Shown: positions 61,104-64,000 of the stretch, in pieces
Layout of the letters: the number at the start of each line of letters is the position of its first letter
How positions within the stretch are numbered: the stretch's first letter is position 1
Source: Candidatus Rifleibacteriota bacterium
GTDB lineage: Bacteria > Muiribacteriota > Ozemobacteria > Ozemobacterales > Ozemobacteraceae
Direction: 5' to 3'
Assembly: GCA_012517355.1 (NCBI GenBank)
Contig: JAAYVD010000154.1
Location: 90,899-154,898, forward strand
Length of the DNA: 64,000 nucleotides
Position numbers and translations under genes: made by a program
The notes under the pieces: generated by a model
Seen by the model: the letters and a program-made list of their open reading frames with translations, nothing else
Told to the model about the DNA's origin: nothing
Database searches by the model: none

Positions 61104-63038
61104 ATGAATAGAACCCTGAGAAGGACCGTTGCCTGGTGTTGCCTGTTGCTGGCTCTGATCAACACCCCCACTCCTGCCGATGCCGCCCCCCCCCCTGCGA
61201 CCAAGCCTCTGAAGGGTTTTTCCATCCTGCTCGACCCCGGCCATGGCGGTGCCGACTCCGGAGCGGTCGGCCCCACCGGGCTGAAGGAATCGACGGCCAA
61301 CCTCCGGGTCGCCACCTACCTTCGCATGCTCCTGCTGGCCGACGGGGCGTCGGTGACCATGACCCGGGAGGGTGACCAGTTCCTCTCCCTGGGAGACCGC
61401 GTCGCGATCGCCAGCCGGACCAACCCCGACCTGTTCGTTTCCATCCACCACAATGCCTCCCTGAACAAGAACGTGGTCAACCGCGCCGAGGTCTTTTACA
61501 ACGGACTCGACCAGGGAATGTCCTGGCTCGTGGGTCAGGCCATGGTCGAGGGGTTCAAGCCGCGGAAGGGCGATATGCCCACCCTCCTGATCCCGGGCGG
61601 GTTCTTCGTCCTGCGGAACTGCCCCGTGCCGGGGGTGCTCACCGAGGCCGGGTACATCAGCCTCAAGCCCATCGAGCGTGAACTCAAGAGCGCCAAGGGG
61701 CTGACGGCCGAGGCCCAGATCCTGAGGATGGCCATCCGGAAGGCGTTCAGCCAGCCCCGCCTGGAAGCCGAGGTGTTCACCACCCGGCCCGCGTTCGTCA
61801 ACACCGCCTTCACCCGGTTCATCGTGTCGACCAGCGAACCCATCGCCCAGGCGCGGTTCCGGGTCACCCCCCCCAGCCGCACGGAGTTCGCCATCGAACG
61901 CATTCCCTTCGGCGGCACGGTCTATGCCCTCTACAACACCCGGCCGTTGCCATCCGGAGACTACGAAGTTTCCATGCTCTTCACCGGCCTGAAGGGGAGC
62001 GTCTCCCGCACCGTGAAGCTCCCGATCCGGCTGGAACTCCCGCCCGAGGGGAGCGTGCTGATGCCCGTGGCACCGAATATCCCGGCCGGTCTGCAGGGGG
62101 AGTTCCCGCTGGTGTTGGTGCTGAAGGATGCCTTCGGCCGGGTGAACCCCCGCCAGATGCCTTTCACCGCCCGCTGGGGCGACCGGGTCATTCCCGGCAT
62201 CACCGGCCCCGACGGCAAAGCGGTGATCCTGTTGCAGCTCACCGGGCAAGAGACCGGTCCGCAGGCGGTCGAGGTGAACGCTGAAGAGAGGGTGATCGCC
62301 CGGACCGCGGTCGAAGTGGCGGCCCCGAGGGGCAACCTCGTCATCGGCCAGGTCTTTTCGGGCACCTCCAGGACGGGCCTGGAGAAGGTCCGGATCCAGA
62401 CCTCGGCCTCCCGCATGGTACAGACCACCGCGGGCGGGTATTTTGCCTGCGAGTTCCCGGTCATCTTCCGAAACCTGCGGCTCCGACTCATCCCACCGGC
62501 GGGGTACCTGCCGGAGGAGCGCTGGATCAGAATGGGCACGGAATCGGTGGCCCGGCCGCGGTTCGTCTTCGAGCCCTATGCCCCCCGCCTGCAGGGCCGC
62601 TCGATCGGGATCATCGCCGGTCGCGACCTGGACCCCTGGGTCCGCCCGCTGGTCAAGGGCCTGATGAAATGCGGGGTGAAGGTCTTCCGCCTTCCCTTCC
62701 CGGCCGGCCAGGAACACCCCGAATATGTGGCGGTCACGCGGGCCAACGCGATGGGCACCCTCGATGCGGTGCTTTCGTTGAAGGCCGAGACCGGCCCCAC
62801 CCTGGTCATGCGGCACTACCACCGCGGGGGCGCCGGGAAGGCGATCGCCGAGGCGGTGAAGAAGCAACTGTCCGCCGATCCCGCCCCGGTGTCGGCCGCG
62901 GTGGCGGCGGGGTCTGACTACGAACTCGGCAACACCGGCGCCACCTGCCTGGTCGTCGGCATTCCCGCCCTCGTTCCCCCGCAGACCAACGAGCGGGTGG
63001 CCGAGGCCTTCCTGAACGCGCTCCAGCAGCAATTCTGA
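61104..63038 (+). CDS. N-acetylmuramoyl-L-alanine amidase with a second, degenerate amidase-like domain
   Basis: The 644-residue protein has a signal peptide (MNRTLRRTVAWCCLLLALI, cleavage near ADAA) and an Amidase_3 domain (about 32-235). Its catalytic set is complete: His in LDPGHGGAD, Glu in GLKESTAN, His in VSIHHNASL, Glu in LTEAGYIS. Two or three beta domains follow (about 240-480). The final domain (about 490-640) resembles an Amidase_3 fold (GRSIGIIAGRDLDPWVRPL, LVMRHYHRGGAGKAIAEA, ATCLVVGIPAL) but lacks the metal ligands. Such a dead copy could bind glycan. ATG at 61104 is chosen for GAGGGAA six bases ahead and the signal peptide; ATG at 61044 lies earlier in frame. A promoter is not clear. 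Confidence 0.88.
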   Translation: MNRTLRRTVAWCCLLLALINTPTPADAAPPPATKPLKGFSILLDPGHGGADSGAVGPTGLKESTANLRVATYLRMLLLADGASVTMTREGDQFLSLGDRVAIASRTNPDLFVSIHHNASLNKNVVNRAEVFYNGLDQGMSWLVGQAMVEGFKPRKGDMPTLLIPGGFFVLRNCPVPGVLTEAGYISLKPIERELKSAKGLTAEAQILRMAIRKAFSQPRLEAEVFTTRPAFVNTAFTRFIVSTSEPIAQARFRVTPPSRTEFAIERIPFGGTVYALYNTRPLPSGDYEVSMLFTGLKGSVSRTVKLPIRLELPPEGSVLMPVAPNIPAGLQGEFPLVLVLKDAFGRVNPRQMPFTARWGDRVIPGITGPDGKAVILLQLTGQETGPQAVEVNAEERVIARTAVEVAAPRGNLVIGQVFSGTSRTGLEKVRIQTSASRMVQTTAGGYFACEFPVIFRNLRLRLIPPAGYLPEERWIRMGTESVARPRFVFEPYAPRLQGRSIGIIAGRDLDPWVRPLVKGLMKCGVKVFRLPFPAGQEHPEYVAVTRANAMGTLDAVLSLKAETGPTLVMRHYHRGGAGKAIAEAVKKQLSADPAPVSAAVAAGSDYELGNTGATCLVVGIPALVPPQTNERVAEAFLNALQQQF

Positions 63039-63055
63039 CCATCGAAGGACGACTC

Positions 63056-64000
63056 ATGCCACACGAGCCCATTCCCCCCCAGGTGAAGGACGAGACCTAC
63101 CGCCAGCAGACCGAATGCCCCAGTTGCGGTCGATTCATCGGCATCTTCGAGCGATGCCCCTATTGTCAGGCCCTGACCCCGAAGCGGCTGTCGATCAGGG
63201 CTTTCAAGGTCATCTCGGTGCTGACCTCGACGGTTGGTCTGCTGCTGCTGCTGTTCTACGCACAGACGATCAAGACGCCCGAGGTGAAGATCGCCGATCT
63301 CGGCCCGCTGAGCAACTTCGCGCACGTGCGGGTGGTGGGCGAGGTCGAGCGCAGCTACGGCATCCACAAGCAGTGGCAGTCGCTGGCGTTCACCATCACC
63401 CAGCCGGGACCGGCCACCGAGCCGGTGACGATTCGGATCTCGGCCTATTCGAAGGTGGCGAAGGAGATCGCCGAGCGGGACCTGGTGCCCGCCGACGGCG
63501 ACCTGGTCTCGGTCGAGGGGACGGTGCGGTTCCAGCGCGAGACCCCCAGCCTGCTGATCAACGCCCCCGAGCACCTGCAGATCCTGAAGCGGGCGCCGGC
63601 GGCCGTGGTGGCCGAGGTGCTCGAACCCGCGAAGGTGACCCGCGACCACATCGGCAAGACGATCACGGTGCGCGGCACCCTGGCGCGGGCACTCAACTTT
63701 CCCCGCGGCACCATCCTCGGCGTCGAGGGGCTCGACAAGGGGTTCTGCTACTGGCTTCCGGCCGAGGTCCGCGACGGCCTGAAGGTGACCCTCCGGCAGG
63801 GCGATCTCATCGAGGCGTCGGGCAAGGTCAAGACGTTCAAAGACTCGCTGGAAGTGGAAATCGGGGAGGCGGCCAACCTCAAGGTGGTGACCCCCGGCCC
63901 CGGGGAACCGCTGTCGCTGGCGCCCCGTGAGCAAGGGAACGAGGAGGCCAGCCAGGAAGGCGCGGCTCCGGCCGCCCCGCCCACCCCGACCCCCTCCCCC
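63056..64000 (+). CDS. Zinc-ribbon, membrane-anchored, OB-fold-like protein (C-terminus cut)
   Basis: Not recognised as a named family. 315 residues are visible and the frame is open at the window end. The N-terminus carries a zinc-ribbon pair CPSCG...CPYC (about residues 21-37), a single membrane span (about 50-68, rich in Leu), then two beta-barrel-like repeats (about 78-180 and 185-275) with phrases such as HVRVVGEVERSYG and TITVRGTLARALN, patterned like OB folds. A Pro/Ala/Gly-rich tail begins near residue 285. It follows the amidase gene after 17 bases. The function could be nucleic-acid or protein binding at the membrane. Confidence 0.68.
   Translation, partial: MPHEPIPPQVKDETYRQQTECPSCGRFIGIFERCPYCQALTPKRLSIRAFKVISVLTSTVGLLLLLFYAQTIKTPEVKIADLGPLSNFAHVRVVGEVERSYGIHKQWQSLAFTITQPGPATEPVTIRISAYSKVAKEIAERDLVPADGDLVSVEGTVRFQRETPSLLINAPEHLQILKRAPAAVVAEVLEPAKVTRDHIGKTITVRGTLARALNFPRGTILGVEGLDKGFCYWLPAEVRDGLKVTLRQGDLIEASGKVKTFKDSLEVEIGEAANLKVVTPGPGEPLSLAPREQGNEEASQEGAAPAAPPTPTPSP

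Overview
The window is a GC-rich (by eye about two thirds G+C), densely coded piece of chromosome from a Gram-negative-type bacterium with an anaerobic style of energy metabolism. It carries a complete rnfCDGEAB operon, a vitamin-B12-dependent class II ribonucleotide reductase, a chemoreceptor, two lipid-II-type amidases, LPS/polysaccharide glycosyltransferases, a lipoprotein, and many secreted proteins including three proteases. No rRNA, tRNA, CRISPR array, transposase or prophage gene was found. A deep-branching lineage such as the Riflebacteria/Ozemobacteria would fit this mixture, but that is only an inference and nothing in the window proves it.

Layout. 1-1,413: psd-pssA phospholipid operon (minus), with a perfect consensus promoter. 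1,455-4,245: polyprenyl-phosphate glycosyltransferase plus a multi-span membrane protein. 4,359-5,612 and 8,839-11,403: two secreted proteins with glycine-rich hydrophobic stretches, flanking trkA-trkH potassium uptake. 11,468-14,999: a clostripain-like lipoprotein and an exported zinc-finger protein (minus). 15,166-19,515: serS, a GIDE-like membrane protein, an SRAP/HMCES protein and an aminotransferase (minus). 19,950-24,876: Gld-type ABC transporter operon ending in a DUF4340 protein (minus). 25,253-29,643: a nucleotidyltransferase-fold protein with altered active site, two glycosyltransferases and a GAF/degenerate-GGDEF protein. 29,672-38,909: metG, tatD, aroB, nrdJ and an 837-residue secreted metallo-beta-lactamase fusion. 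39,033-43,839: chemoreceptor, AmiC-type amidase and aat (minus). 44,062-52,594: Rnf operon, a PlsY-like protein, a PfpI-ferritin fusion and an RseC-like protein. 53,206-55,985: B12/radical-SAM enzyme, FmdB zinc ribbon and YgjP-type metalloprotein. 56,056-60,028: two paralogous secreted HExxH metalloproteases (minus). 60,248-64,000: CbpA-like co-chaperone, a large amidase and a zinc-ribbon/OB-fold protein cut by the window edge.

How the parts connect. Rnf couples ferredoxin oxidation to NAD reduction and ion pumping; the RseC-like protein 2.6 kb downstream is a known type of Rnf/Rsx partner, and the PfpI-ferritin fusion between them suggests oxidative stress handling. Much of the remainder serves the envelope: lipid synthesis, glycan synthesis, wall hydrolysis, secretion and proteolysis.

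The least expected signals are non-coding. A dispersed palindromic element with three copies shows a compensatory base change in one stem, and one copy supplies the start of a lipoprotein gene. Several genes have a sigma70-like promoter so close to the start codon that their mRNAs should be leaderless. One gene has its Shine-Dalgarno site separated from the start codon by a perfect hairpin. A 611-base gap contains a minus-strand intrinsic terminator with no gene in front of it.
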